Part shown: positions 17,533-26,703 of the stretch, one piece after another | Layout of the letters: the number at the start of each line of letters is the position of its first letter | Numbering within the stretch: position 1 is the stretch's first letter | NCBI GenBank assembly: GCA_965202745.1 | Contig: CBDBCB010000020.1 | Location: forward strand, 186,001 to 250,000 | Origin: JACKII01 sp965202745 | GTDB lineage: Bacteria > Pseudomonadota > Alphaproteobacteria > Bin95 | Length of the DNA stretch: 64,000 nt | Direction of reading: 5' to 3' | Notes under the pieces: model-generated | What the model was told of the DNA's origin: nothing | Seen by the model: the letters and a program-made list of their open reading frames with translations, nothing else | Database searches by the model: none | Translations under genes and position numbers: made by a program

Positions 17533-17661
17533 GGGAAAATCTCCACAATGGGTGCGGTAACCTAGTTTTACGCGCTGTTGGCCCGGAGTCCATTGCCTTT
17601 CCCCAGCCATCACGGGCAAACTCCCCGGCAACAGGAACCGCCTAGTCGAAAGCCGCCTTTC

Positions 17662-18552
17662 ATGAGTAAACAGCAACTCGATACCCTCGTCACGATCCTT
17701 CGCGAGCGCCGCGCCGAAGGTACGCCGACGGTCGCCGAACGCCGCGCCGGCATCCAGGAAATCGGCGACAAGCTGCCGGTGCCACCCGAAGCCATCATCG
17801 AGAAGATTGAGGTTGCCGACTGCTGGACCGAGTGGGTCTCCGCCCCCGGTGCGAATCCGAACCGCCAGGTGCTGTATCTGCACGGCGGCGGCTATGTCAT
17901 CGGCTCGCCGCACAGCCACCGCCTGCTGGCCTACAACATCGCCAAGGCCATGGATGCCCGCGTGCTGGTCATCGACTACCGCATGGCCCCGGAAGATCCC
18001 TTCCCCGCTGCCGTGGACGACGCTGTCGCGGCCTGGAAGTGGATGTTGGCCCAGGGCGGCAACCTGGCCAAGATGGCTATCATGGGTGACAGTGCAGGCG
18101 GTGGCCTGACCGTCGCGACCCAAATCGCGCTGAAGAACCAGGGCATCGCGCTGCCAGCCTGTTCCTGCTGCATCTCCCCCTGGGTCGATCTGGAAGGCAC
18201 TGGTGAGAGTGTTAAGACCAAGGCCGATGTGGATCCGATGATCCAGCCGGACTCCCTCACCTGGTTCTCGGAGCTTTACCGCGACGGCGCTGACGTACGC
18301 GACCCGCTGGTCTCTCCGCTCTATGCCGACCTTTCCGGCCTGCCGCCCATGCTGATCCAGGTCGGCACCGCGGAAATCCTGATGGATGATTCCACCCGCC
18401 TGGCCGCCGCTGCCCGCGAGGTCGATGTCGATGTCACGGTCGAGCTTTGGGATGACATGCCCCACATCTGGCACATTTTCGCCCCCATGCTGGACGAGGG
18501 CCAGCAGGCCATCGACAAACTGGGCGCCTGGGCGCGTGAGCGGACGGCCTAA
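17662..18552 (+). CDS. Alpha/beta hydrolase of the hormone-sensitive lipase family
   Basis: This 296-residue cytoplasmic esterase carries the oxyanion motif HGGG (74-77, 'LYLHGGGYVIGSPHSH') and the nucleophile S144 in 'MGDSAGGGLT'. The likely acid residue is in 'GTAEILMDDS' and the His in 'DDMPHIWHIF'. These are bacterial HSL (family IV) signatures; such enzymes cleave short-chain acyl esters. It is 3 bases upstream of the Ldh-family gene, so the two probably form an operon. Intact. Confidence 0.92.
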   Translation: MSKQQLDTLVTILRERRAEGTPTVAERRAGIQEIGDKLPVPPEAIIEKIEVADCWTEWVSAPGANPNRQVLYLHGGGYVIGSPHSHRLLAYNIAKAMDARVLVIDYRMAPEDPFPAAVDDAVAAWKWMLAQGGNLAKMAIMGDSAGGGLTVATQIALKNQGIALPACSCCISPWVDLEGTGESVKTKADVDPMIQPDSLTWFSELYRDGADVRDPLVSPLYADLSGLPPMLIQVGTAEILMDDSTRLAAAAREVDVDVTVELWDDMPHIWHIFAPMLDEGQQAIDKLGAWARERTA

Positions 18553-18555
18553 CCC

Positions 18556-19581
18556 ATGAGTGCACCAGCCGGAGAGACCGTCACCCTTACCCTGGATGAA
18601 GTCCGCGCGCTTACAACTGCTGCGTTAAAAGCCAGCGGTGCGGACCAGGCCAACGCCGATGCCGTCGCCGACGTGGTAACACGGGCGGAGCGTGACGGTT
18701 GCGCCTCCCACGGCGTCTTCCGCGTGCCCGGCTATTGCTCTGGCCTGAAGGCAAACGGCGTCAACGGCCATGCCAAGCCCACGGTCGAGCGCCGCGCGCC
18801 CGGCGTGATCTTCGTCGATGGCGATGGTGGTCTTGCCCCGTTGCCCATGGCGATGGGCCACCCGGAGCTGATCAAAGCCACCAAGGAAAACGGTATCGCC
18901 TCCCTCGCGATCCGCAACTCCGCCCACTTCGCCGCCTTGTGGCCCGATGTGGAGCCGCTGGCGGAGCAGGGCCTGCTCGCCATGAGCTTTGTCAATTCCC
19001 GCGCCTTCGTCGCCCCGGCGGACGGCACCAAGCGGCTCTACGGCACCAATCCCATGAGCTTCGCCTGCCCCCGTTTGGACGGCAGCGCACCGATGGTCTG
19101 GGACCAGGCCTCCAGTGCATCCGCCCGTGGCGAGATCATAATCGCCGCCCGCGACGGCCATAGCGTGCCGGAAGGCTTCGGCCTTGGCCCTGACGGCCAG
19201 CCCACCACCGACCCGAACGAAGTCCTCAAAGGCGTGCAGCTGACCTTTGGCGGCTACAAGGGCGCAGCCATCGCCATGATGGTGGAAATCCTGGCGGCGG
19301 GCCTCTCCGGCGGCCAGTTCTCGTTTGAGGCCGACGCGGAATATACCGGCCACGGCGGCCCCTCTCACGCCGGCAATCTAGTCATCGCCATGGACCCGGC
19401 CAAGTTCGGCGCGGACACGTTCCTTGCCCGGATCAAGACCTTGTTTGCCATGATCCTGGACGACGGAGACGCCCGCCTGCCCGGCGACCGCCGCCTCGCC
19501 AATCGCGCCCGCATCCCGGCGGAGGGCGCCGTTCTGCCAAAGCCGCTGGTGGACGAAGTACGGGCAATCGCGGGAGCTTAA
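18556..19581 (+). CDS. Ldh-family (malate/lactate/DpkA-type) NAD(P)-dependent oxidoreductase
   Basis: This 341-residue protein has the Ldh_2 fold signatures 'ERDGCASHGVFRVPGYCSGL', 'AIRNSAHFAALWPDVEPLAE', 'GTNPMSFACPR' and 'FGGYKGAAIAMMVEILAAGL'. The catalytic His lies in the 'SHG' region. The sequence style is closest to delta1-piperideine-2-carboxylate or pyrroline-2-carboxylate reductases (DpkA/LhpD), which act in D-lysine or hydroxyproline use. A malate-type substrate is also possible. It follows the esterase in an apparent operon. Intact; stop TAA. Confidence 0.88.
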   Translation: MSAPAGETVTLTLDEVRALTTAALKASGADQANADAVADVVTRAERDGCASHGVFRVPGYCSGLKANGVNGHAKPTVERRAPGVIFVDGDGGLAPLPMAMGHPELIKATKENGIASLAIRNSAHFAALWPDVEPLAEQGLLAMSFVNSRAFVAPADGTKRLYGTNPMSFACPRLDGSAPMVWDQASSASARGEIIIAARDGHSVPEGFGLGPDGQPTTDPNEVLKGVQLTFGGYKGAAIAMMVEILAAGLSGGQFSFEADAEYTGHGGPSHAGNLVIAMDPAKFGADTFLARIKTLFAMILDDGDARLPGDRRLANRARIPAEGAVLPKPLVDEVRAIAGA

Positions 19582-19616
19582 GCCAGCGTCTTGGGTCGCC
19601 GTCGGTCCTCAGCCCC

Positions 19617-20265
19617 TCACGAAAAGGCGGAGTGGTTTTCCGCCGTAATATGCTCGGTCTTGGTCTCGGCCTGCAATTCCTCCGCCCCAAACAGCCGGAC
19701 CGACAGGCGGATGAAACTGGATATGCCCGCCATCAGCAGGGTCAGCGGGCCCAGGAAGATGAAGAACTTGATGAACCAGCCAGCGGTGGTTAATGCCGTT
19801 GGAATCGCCGCCGCTCTCATCGATCAGCCAGGCCAGGTAAAAATACTTGAAGGCATAGGGGCTGCAGACCGCCAGGAATGGCAGGAACAGGATCAGGCCG
19901 CCAACCCACTCGATCCAAAGCCGGGTTTCGGGCCGGAAGCTCGGCCGGAACAGGTCCAGGCGCACATGAGCATGCCGGGCATAGGCAAACCCCAGCGCGC
20001 AGAACGTCACGATATTGTGCAGATACCACTCCCCATCCTGCAGCACCGGCGAGTTAATTAGATAGTGCCACTCCCGCTCCACCACGAACGACTAGGTGCG
20101 GATATAGTGCCTGCCGAACCGAAGGTAATCAGGAACGCCAACCCCAGCATCAGCCACGACGACCACGCACCCAGCCACAGGGCCGGCTGCTCCAACCGGT
20201 CGGCAAGCCTCAGCCAAAAACGGGCACCGGTATGCGGGCGCAGGTTCGGGCGAGGCCATGGTCAT
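19617..20265 (-). pseudogene. TRAP transporter small permease (DctQ-like), multiply frameshifted
   Basis: Pieces of one DctQ protein lie in successive frames: 'ARFWLRLADRLEQPALWLGA' and 'WLMLGLAFLITFG', then a TAG at 20092-20094. After the stop come 'SFVVEREWHYLINSPVLQ', 'FCALGFAYARHAHVRLDLF' and 'WIEWVGGLILFLPFLAVC'. After a shift near 19805 the tail is 'GWFIKFFIFLGPLTLLMAGI'. The 'HVRLDLF' segment after an amphipathic loop is the DctQ hallmark. At least three lesions make it non-functional. It lies downstream of the dctM fragment on the same strand, so the whole transporter is dead. No substrate-binding DctP gene is present here. Confidence 0.75.
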
Positions 20266-20288
20266 CTTTCGCTCATGTCTTTCCAGGC

Positions 20289-21447
20289 TCAGAACGGCTT
20301 CGTGTCAAACAGCAATTGCGCCAGGCTGAGCACTAGGCCCGGCTGCCACATCACCAGCGCGACACAGCCCATCTGCAACAGCACAAACGGAATGATCCCG
20401 ACTGAGATCTGGCTCATGGTAACACCCTCCGGTGCGACGTCCTTAATATAGAACAGCGACAAGCTCATGGGCGGTGTCAGAAACGAGGTCTGGAGAGTGA
20501 TGGCGACCAGAATGGCGAACCAATAGACCACATCTGCCTGGGCAATGTGGTCGCCGAACTCCAGCGGCACGACGATCAGCAGAATTTCCAGCACGTCGAA
20601 GAAAAAGCCCATCAAAAAGATCAGGCCGATTACCAGGGTCAGCACACCCCAGGAATCGAGGGCGCTGAAATTGATCAGGGCGAGAATGGCCTCTTCTCCG
20701 CCCAACACCCGGAAAACATAGGCAAACGACGTCGCGCCGATGAACAGCACCGCCACCATGCCAATGGCCATGGATGCCCGCTTCAGACTCTCGTGCAGGC
20801 TGGAAAGGCTCAGCCTGCCGCGCACAATTGCTAGCCCCATCGCACCCAGCACACCAACCGCCGCAGACTCGGTGACGGTGAAAATACCGGACAGCACGGA
20901 CCCCATCACCAGCATGATCAGGATCGCCGTCGGCACGATTCCCTGGGCTACCAGCCGTATCAGCGTCGCGCGGCTAGGCACAATATCCCTGTATTCCGGC
21001 GGCTGAGCCTCCAGAAATTGCTGCTGCGAAAGCTTCGGCGCGGCGCTCGGTTTCAGAAAGGCGTAGGTGGCGATATAGACCAGATACAGCCCGGCCAGAC
21101 AGAGCCCCGGATAGATGGCAGCCGCAAACAGATAGCCATAGGAAGTCTGCAGCATCTCACACGGGAACACCAACAGGATGCTGGGCGGGATCATAATCCC
21201 CAGGGTGGAGGCCGCCGCAATAGTCCCCAACTCCAGCGGCGGGTGATAGCCCGCCCGCAGCATCGGCGGCAGGGCGATCAGGGTCATCACAATGACCGAC
21301 GCACCAACCACACCGGTGATGGCCGCAAACAGCACACTCATGATGGTGACTGAAAGCGCTGTGCCACCAGGTATGCCCCGCATCAGCAGGCCCAGCGCCA
21401 GCAACAGGTCCTGGGCTAGCCTTGAGCGTTCCAGCATCACGCCCATC
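20289..21447 (-). pseudogene. TRAP transporter large permease (DctM), C-terminal part cut off by element 2
   Basis: About 385 residues of DctM are present from 'ILMGVMLERSRLAQDLLLAL' to the C-terminus. They include 'GIPGGTALSVTIMSVLFAAI', 'GTIAAASTLGIMIPPSILLV' and 'VGLIFLMGFFFDVLEILLIV'. The N-terminal part is 4.8 kb away at 26276-26488. The two halves join exactly at the codons that flank the transposon. Apart from this insertion the C-terminal frame is open, so element 2 is the primary lesion of this gene. Confidence 0.9.
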
Positions 21448-21536
21448 AAAATAAGGGGCCTATATACTTGACTAGCCAAAAAGCGCTTGCGGAGCTTGGC
21501 TATTTAGATTACAAGGGTGTCAGAAGGAGACGCCCG

Positions 21537-22474
21537 ATGTGCAGCAAGCCCGAAACACTTTCGACCTTTCAATTCTTCGCCAAGTTTCCGGACGAGGACG
21601 CAGCGCGCAAGTTTTTTGAGGCTAAGCGTTGGGGGGATGAGCCTGTCTGTGGTCACTGCGGTTCTGTCAGCGTCACTGAGTGCAAAGACCACAAGCCCAT
21701 GGCTTACCGCTGCAAAGACTGCCGCAAGCATTTCAGCGTTCGCACCGGCACCGTCTTGGCCGAAAGCCGCCTTCCTTTGCTCAAGTGGTTGCTGGCGATC
21801 TACATGCTAACCAGCGCCCGCAAAGGCATCCCTAGCACACAGATGGCCCGCGAATTGGGCGTCACGCAGAAAACCGCATGGTTTCTTGCGCAGCGCATCC
21901 GCGAAACAGGGATGAAGGGCAAAAACAGTGGCGACATGGGTGACCATACGCAAGTTGACGAGACTTACATCGGCGGTAAAGAGAGCAACAAGCACGCTGA
22001 CAAAAAGTTGCGCGTTGGCCGTGGCGCTGTAGGAAAAACCGCTGTTGTGGGTATGCGCGATCAACACGGCGCAGTTCGCGCTGCACCAGTGAAGCGCACC
22101 GATGGCGCTACCCTCGTGGGTTTCATTAAGGATAACGCACCAGACGGCGCAACGGTTGTTACAGATGAGTTCAGGGCTTACCGTTCACTCCCCAAGCATG
22201 GGTTCGACCACAAGACGGTCCGACACTCTGCGGGGGTGAGTACGTCCGCGACATGGCTCACACAAACGGCATCGAAAGCTTCTGGTCATTGCTCAAGCGT
22301 GGGTACATCGGCATTTACCACTACATGAGCGAAAAGCACCTGCATCGCTATGTGAACGAGTTCTCTTTCCGCCACAACACGGCACAGATTGGGACGATAG
22401 CCTTTATTGGCAAGACAATCGACGGGATGTCCGGTAAGCGCCTGACCTACGGGGAGCTAACCGCAAATGTCTAA
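21537..22474 (+). pseudogene. IS1595-family transposase of element 2, one frameshift
   Basis: The zinc ribbon ('CGHCGS', 'YRCKDCRKHF') and catalytic blocks 'QVDETYIGGKE' and 'VVTDEFRAYRSL' read in one frame. After 'KTVRHSAG' (near 22232-22240, a GGGGGT run) the product resumes in another frame with 'MAHTNGIESFWSLLKRGYIG' and ends with '..YGELTANV'. The catalytic E/N segment is therefore uncoupled, and element 2 could move only with transposase supplied from element 1. Bases 21711-22080 are identical to element 1 except 22023. The stop overlaps the next ATG by 8 bases (ATGTCTAA). Confidence 0.92.
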
Positions 22475-23300
22475 ATCGCCAAAAACAATTGACCCTCTAA
22501 ATGCCGATTTTGACGATGTAGTAGGTGCCCTTCTTGGAACGGATAAACCCACAGCAGATGAACCCTCTCCCCCAGACCACCGTGAGTTGATCGAGCAACT
22601 TACTACACCCATTGGATGGGAAGTGTCTGTCGAGCAGGTGTTTGATCAAGATAGCAAGCGGCTGGATGCGGAGCACTATGACCCTGTGGTCATGGAAAAC
22701 GATGCAAACTTGAGGGCGTTAGGGGTTGATCTGGCCCCGCTGACTAAGTTCGCCGAGGTTCGTCTCCCGAGCATGTTTACTCGTATCTGGGCCAAAGATG
22801 CTGACCATGGTCTTCCTTATCTCAATGCGACTGATCTCATGGGGTATTTTGCGCTCGGCCTCCCAGCCCAAGAGCGGTACCTTTCATACGCATCAAACAT
22901 AAAGATGGAGCCGTTGATCCTAGAAAAAGGGATGATCCTTCTGACATGCTCAGGGACCATTGGGCGCGTCTTTGATGTGCCTGATACTCTCGTTGGAAGC
23001 GCTGGAACGCATGATATCGTTCGGGTTATCCCGCATGACCCAAAAACGAGGGGGTTTTTGCGCGCCTATTTGACGACGAGCTTGGCTCAGATTCAAATTT
23101 TGAGCCATACTCACGGTGGACAGATAGACCATGTGACTGCAGAGCAGGTTGGTTCTTGTTTGGTACCGGAATTAGGTGGAGAGGCTATGGCTCGCGTTTC
23201 TGACCTCGCCGATCGCTCTGATGCAATGAGGGCTGACGGGTTGGCGACTATGAAAAAAGCGGTTTTGCGATTGAAGAAGGCGCTGCCAAATGCGGAGTGA
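22467..23300 (+). CDS. Restriction specificity (HsdS-like) subunit, transposon cargo
   Basis: This 277-residue protein opens with an acidic tail containing 'ADFDDVVGALLG', shared with the P63C cargo of element 1. A single target-recognition domain of the type I S-subunit kind follows: 'LTKFAEVRLPSMFTRIW', 'ILEKGMILLTCSGTIGRVF', 'HTHGGQIDHVTAEQVGSCLV'. The 'CSGTIGR' and the C-terminal helix 'RADGLATMKKAVLRLKKAL' are typical. Half-length with one recognition domain suggests it works as a dimer or as the B subunit of a BcgI-like system. It overlaps the next gene by 11 bases. Intact. Confidence 0.83.
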   Translation: MSKSPKTIDPLNADFDDVVGALLGTDKPTADEPSPPDHRELIEQLTTPIGWEVSVEQVFDQDSKRLDAEHYDPVVMENDANLRALGVDLAPLTKFAEVRLPSMFTRIWAKDADHGLPYLNATDLMGYFALGLPAQERYLSYASNIKMEPLILEKGMILLTCSGTIGRVFDVPDTLVGSAGTHDIVRVIPHDPKTRGFLRAYLTTSLAQIQILSHTHGGQIDHVTAEQVGSCLVPELGGEAMARVSDLADRSDAMRADGLATMKKAVLRLKKALPNAE

Positions 23301-24588
23301 AGAGAAGATTGTTCCGCTAATTCCACCGGGGAAGGTTCTGTGCTTCATCACTAGCGTACTGCGGTTAGATACCCTTGAAGAAAATGTGCGACAACGTTGG
23401 GCGCGGGCGCTTGTGGTGGACTACGGATACCCAAAGGTTGATATTGGGGTGGAGACCAAGATCAAGATGGGTCGCGCTTCCAAAAAGTGTGACCTCACCA
23501 TCTTTCGGCCTGGAAGTGAGCACAAGCAAGAGAACATTGCGATCTGCATTGAGGTGAAGCGCGATGACATCAAACCGTCCGATGGTAAATCCGGTGACGG
23601 CCAGTTGATAAGCTACATGTCGGCATGCCCGGCCCAATATGGCCTTTGGGTCGGGCAAGAAATGCGCGGCTATCAAAAGAACAGTGAAGGCCATATCTCG
23701 CAAGTTGCAGATATTCCGAGGTTTGGCGACAACGCGCCGCGACGGCCACAAAGAACCGATTTACGGACGGTCCACGAACTGACATCTGTTTTCCGGCGGT
23801 GCCACAACTTCATTCATGTGAACGGCGGACTTCAAAAAGCCGAAGCATTCCAGGAAATGCTAAAACTGATTTTCTGTAAGACGTGGGACGAACAGGAAGG
23901 TGGGCTGGAACTGGACTTTTCGATTTCTCCAGTCGATAGGCGGACAGCGGAAACTAGTGGCAGAACGGCTCAATCCACTCTTTGAGCACGTCAAGCGCAA
24001 CTACCCATTCATTTTCCGGCTAGATGAGAGCATCAAGCTTGAGCCCTCGGTTGCCGCATATGTTGTTGCTGAGCTTCAATTTATCTCAATCCTCAATAGC
24101 CCAACCGACGTAAAGGGAGAGGCCTACGAGACGCTCGTCGGGGCTAATCTGCGTGGGGATAGGGGCGAGTATTTTACCCCCCGAAATGTGTGTGACATGA
24201 CAGTGCAAATCATCATGCAGCACTTCGAGGAAACCGACTTGGGATCGATCAAGGTGGTCGATTGCTGCTGTGGAACTGGTGGATTCCTAGTGTCGTGGAT
24301 CGACAATCTGCGCAATCGGCTTAATGCGCAGGAGATTGCGCGTCGAAACCCTGACCCCATACTAGCCGTCAGAGACAGGATCAAACAGATTTGCGGTCAG
24401 AACCTTTACGGCACAGACATCAACCCCTGTCTCGTTAGAACTGCCCAGATGAATTTAGTGATGTACGGCGATGGATCGACAAACGTCCATCGGGCAAGTT
24501 CCCTGCTGCGTCCCGGTGAATGGTGTGGACCTGTCGCGGTTTGATGCCGCTCCTTTGATAGCATTTACTGCAACAAAGGAGACTGACT

Positions 24589-24864
24589 ATGGGACTGAAA
24601 CGGACAGACGACTTTCGCCAGGATGCGGTGCGGATCGCGCTGACAAGCGGGCTAACGCGTAAGCAAGTGGCCGACGATCTAGGTGTTGGCATGTCAACAC
24701 TGAACAAATGGATCACCGCGCATCGAGACACAGACGTGGTTTCCAAAGAGGATTTGAGCCTCGCCAAAGAGAATGACCGGCTTCGGCGGGAGAACCGGCT
24801 CCTGAAGGAGGAGAGGGACATCCTAAAAAAGGCCACCCAGTTCTTCGCGGGCCTAAAGCAATGA
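24589..24864 (+). CDS. IS3-family OrfA (helix-turn-helix)
   Basis: This 91-residue protein binds the IS ends. It has a helix-turn-helix ('ALTSGLTRKQVADDLGVGMS') and a C-terminal leucine-zipper-like stretch ('ENDRLRRENRLLKEERDILK') for oligomerisation. It ends in an ATGA overlap with orfB, so OrfB may be made by reinitiation rather than by the programmed frameshift of many IS3 members. ATTTACTGCAACAAAGGAG precedes the ATG. Intact. Confidence 0.93.
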   Translation: MGLKRTDDFRQDAVRIALTSGLTRKQVADDLGVGMSTLNKWITAHRDTDVVSKEDLSLAKENDRLRRENRLLKEERDILKKATQFFAGLKQ

Positions 24865-25718
24865 GGTTTAGGTTCATCGAAGAGCCCCGTGACAGCTTTC
24901 CAGCCAAACGCTTATGCCATGTTGTCGGTGTCAGCCCGCGCGGATTGCGGGCTTTCCGCACCCGTCCGGCCAGCCGCAGACAGCGGTCTGATATGGTGAC
25001 GTTGGCGCACATCAGAGAGCAGTCGCGTCTCAGCCTGGGCCGGTATGGTCGGCCAAGAATGACCGAGGAGCTAAAGGAGATCGGCTTGGATGTTGGCCAC
25101 CGCCGTGTTGGCAGGTTGATGCGCCAGAACGGCATATCTGTTGTTAGAACACGCAAGCACAAAGTGACGACAGACAGCGATCACAAGTTCAACATCTCAC
25201 CGAATTTGCTGAATCGGGACTTCACAGCGGGCAAGCCCAACCAGAAATGGGCGGGCGACATCAGTTATGTTTGGACGCGGGAGGGATGGCTGTATCTGGC
25301 AGTGATCCTGGACCTGCATTCCCGGCGCGTCATCGGCTGGGCCGTCAGTAACCGGATGAAACGCGACTTGGCCATCAGAGCGCTAAATATGGCCATTGCC
25401 TTCCGGGCGCCACCGAAGGGCTGCATCCATCATACAGACCGTGGCAGCCAATATTGTTCTCACGACTACCAGAAGATCCTGCGCCAGCATGGGTTCAAGG
25501 TATCGATGAGTGGAAGGGGAAACTGCTACGACAACGCCGCTGTCGAAACCTTCTTCAAAACCATCAAGGCAGAGCTGATCTGGCGACGGTCCTGGGAAAC
25601 AAGGCGGCAAGCTGAGATGGCAATCTTCGAGTACATCAACGGCTTCTACAATCCGCGCCGCCGTCACAAAGCACTGGCTTGGAAAAGCCCCGTCGCCTTC
25701 GAACGAAAGGTGGCTTAA
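24861..25718 (+). CDS. IS3-family OrfB (DDE transposase)
   Basis: This 285-residue transposase has the HTH_21-like 'SLGRYGRPRMTEELKEIGLD' and the rve core with all three catalytic acids. They are D in 'WAGDISYVWTREGWLYLAV', D in 'HHTDRGSQYCS' and E in 'NAAVETFFKTIKAEL'. 'YINGFYNPRRRHKAL' is the usual C-terminal signature. With OrfA intact and both ends present, this IS is likely mobile. Confidence 0.95.
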   Translation: MRFRFIEEPRDSFPAKRLCHVVGVSPRGLRAFRTRPASRRQRSDMVTLAHIREQSRLSLGRYGRPRMTEELKEIGLDVGHRRVGRLMRQNGISVVRTRKHKVTTDSDHKFNISPNLLNRDFTAGKPNQKWAGDISYVWTREGWLYLAVILDLHSRRVIGWAVSNRMKRDLAIRALNMAIAFRAPPKGCIHHTDRGSQYCSHDYQKILRQHGFKVSMSGRGNCYDNAAVETFFKTIKAELIWRRSWETRRQAEMAIFEYINGFYNPRRRHKALAWKSPVAFERKVA

Positions 25719-26275
25719 ACGAGCACTTGGGGCGGCACAAAAGCGTGACAGGTCCACAATACCAACTGTCGAATTGGGGAGCTGAGAACCGACGTTCAGC
25801 GATGCCAGCCGAGCAACTCTTTCTTGAAGCGGGGATGAACTTCTTGAAACCCGGTGGTTTTATGGGCATCGTTCTACCCGATGGGATACTCACAAACCCA
25901 GGCCTCGCTTTCATTCGAGACTGGCTTATTCGACGCTCAAAGATCGGGGCATCAATTGCATTGCCAAAAGAGACCTTTGGTCGCAACGGCGGCGTCAACA
26001 ACCCGAGTGTGCTAATAGTTCAGAAATTTACTCATGAAGAATATCTGAATTCAGAAAAGAACATCATCGACACAAGCGGCAAAGCGTTTATGTGCGCCCC
26101 AGCTACATCGGGCATCGATAAGCGCGGGAACCCCGTTTTCTTACGGCATCCCAATGGTCAGTTTATTCTGGATAAGGATGGAGAGCGTGTTGCCGATGAT
26201 CAGATAGCTATGGTTCCCGTGGCATATGAAACTTGGCGGTCGGCGGCTAGTTAAGTATATAGGCCCAAAAAAAAG

Positions 26276-26488
26276 GAGGGGCACGGCCACCAGTTGCAGG
26301 TTCTCCGCAAAGAACCATACCCGCGGCACCAGGTTGAAAAACTCGACCATCCGGAACAGGTCGAATGCCATCCCAATGCAACCGAATAGTATCGCAACGC
26401 CGCCCAGAATGACACCGATCGGATAGCCCGTCAGCATCAGACCCAGCAGCGTCACAAACATCAGAAGGGGGAGAATTTGCTCAGCCAC
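26276..26488 (-). pseudogene. TRAP transporter large permease (DctM), N-terminal part
   Basis: Starting at GTG 26486-26488, the frame gives about 70 residues: 'LPLLMFVTLLGLMLTGYPIG', 'ILFGCIGMAFDLF' and 'NLVPRVWFFAENLQLVAVPL'. It is then cut by element 2 at 'LLFF'. The match to the start of DctM and exact continuation at 21447 show this is the other half of the same gene. Confidence 0.88.
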
Positions 26489-26548
26489 CCGGGTTTCCCC
26501 AATCCTGACAGGGCAGGCAGAACCCGCCCCCAAATCGTTTCGCTGGAG

Positions 26549-26660
26549 CAAATCCCGATCCGTTTGGATGGGGTGAATCTGCTCTATATTTCAGAGTTAG
26601 AGCATCTTACCCGGCAAATTGATGGCGGAAGCGATTCAATTTGAACCGGCGATGCTCTAA
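26549..26660. repeat. Dispersed palindromic repeat, family B copy 2
   Basis: Two palindromic units stand in tandem. The first is GGAGCAAATCCCGATCC ... GGGTGAATCTGCTC. The second is a long hairpin, GAGCATCTTACCGGCAAATT ... AATTTGAACCGGCGATGCTC, with a purine-rich loop. Nearly the same composite is at 27192-27312. It lies directly upstream of the dctM start. Confidence 0.85.
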
Positions 26661-26703
26661 ATACGTTCTGGCCATGGAGGCGCTTTGCGCTTGCCGCCGG
26701 AAA

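Larger units (their letters stand above)
24524..25758 (+). mobile_element. IS3-family insertion sequence inside the methyltransferase gene
   Basis: The ends are TGTGGACCTGTCGCGG on the left and the complement of TGTGGACCTGTCACGC on the right, an imperfect inverted repeat starting TGT. Length 1235 bp, with overlapping orfA and orfB. The flanking triplets (TGG and ATA) do not match, so no target duplication is left. Together with the missing methylase segment, this indicates an adjacent deletion after insertion. Confidence 0.9.
23290..26254 (+). pseudogene. Nuclease-N6-adenine methyltransferase fusion (BcgI A-like), frameshifted and IS3-interrupted
   Basis: The N-terminus has a PD-(D/E)xK-type HSDR_N domain ('KKCDLTIFR' then 'ICIEVKRDD'). 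A shift near 23935-23955 leads into an HsdM-like methylase with 'RLNPLFEHVKRNYPFIF', 'GEYFTPRNVCDM' and SAM motif I 'VVDCCCGTGGFLVSWID'. The frame breaks at 24524 where IS3 starts and resumes at 25759 with 'QYQLSNWGAENRRSAMPAEQ' and 'LKPGGFMGIVLPDGILTNPG'. The NPPF catalytic motif and about 35-40 residues are missing between these points. A nuclease-methylase fusion plus separate S gene is the layout of BcgI-type enzymes. Non-functional here. Confidence 0.8.
21456..26266 (+). mobile_element. IS1595-type cargo transposon, element 2, with restriction-modification genes
   Basis: The ends are GGGCCTATATACTTGACTAG at 21456 and its complement, finishing TTAAGTATATAGGCCC at 26266, one mismatch apart over the terminal repeat. 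The 8 bases before the left end (AAAATAAG) correspond to AAAAAAAA(G) after the right end, a degraded A/T-rich target duplication. The element cuts dctM. Contents: frameshifted transposase, type I-like specificity subunit, nuclease-methyltransferase fusion, and an IS3 element inserted in the last. Same orientation as element 1, with a closely related transposase. Confidence 0.9.

Noticed and set aside
17533..18474. N-terminal extension of the metallo-beta-lactamase-fold frame by 300 residues
   Set aside because: The extension is antisense to the esterase gene, and the signal peptide at 17532 marks the true start.
24524..25758. Possible 3-bp target duplication for the IS3 element
   Set aside because: Flanking triplets TGG and ATA differ, and no shift of the ends gives a match.
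11579..26266. Whole 14.7-kb stretch as one composite transposon bounded by the two IS1595 copies
   Set aside because: Each copy has its own pair of ends and its own target duplication, so they inserted independently.
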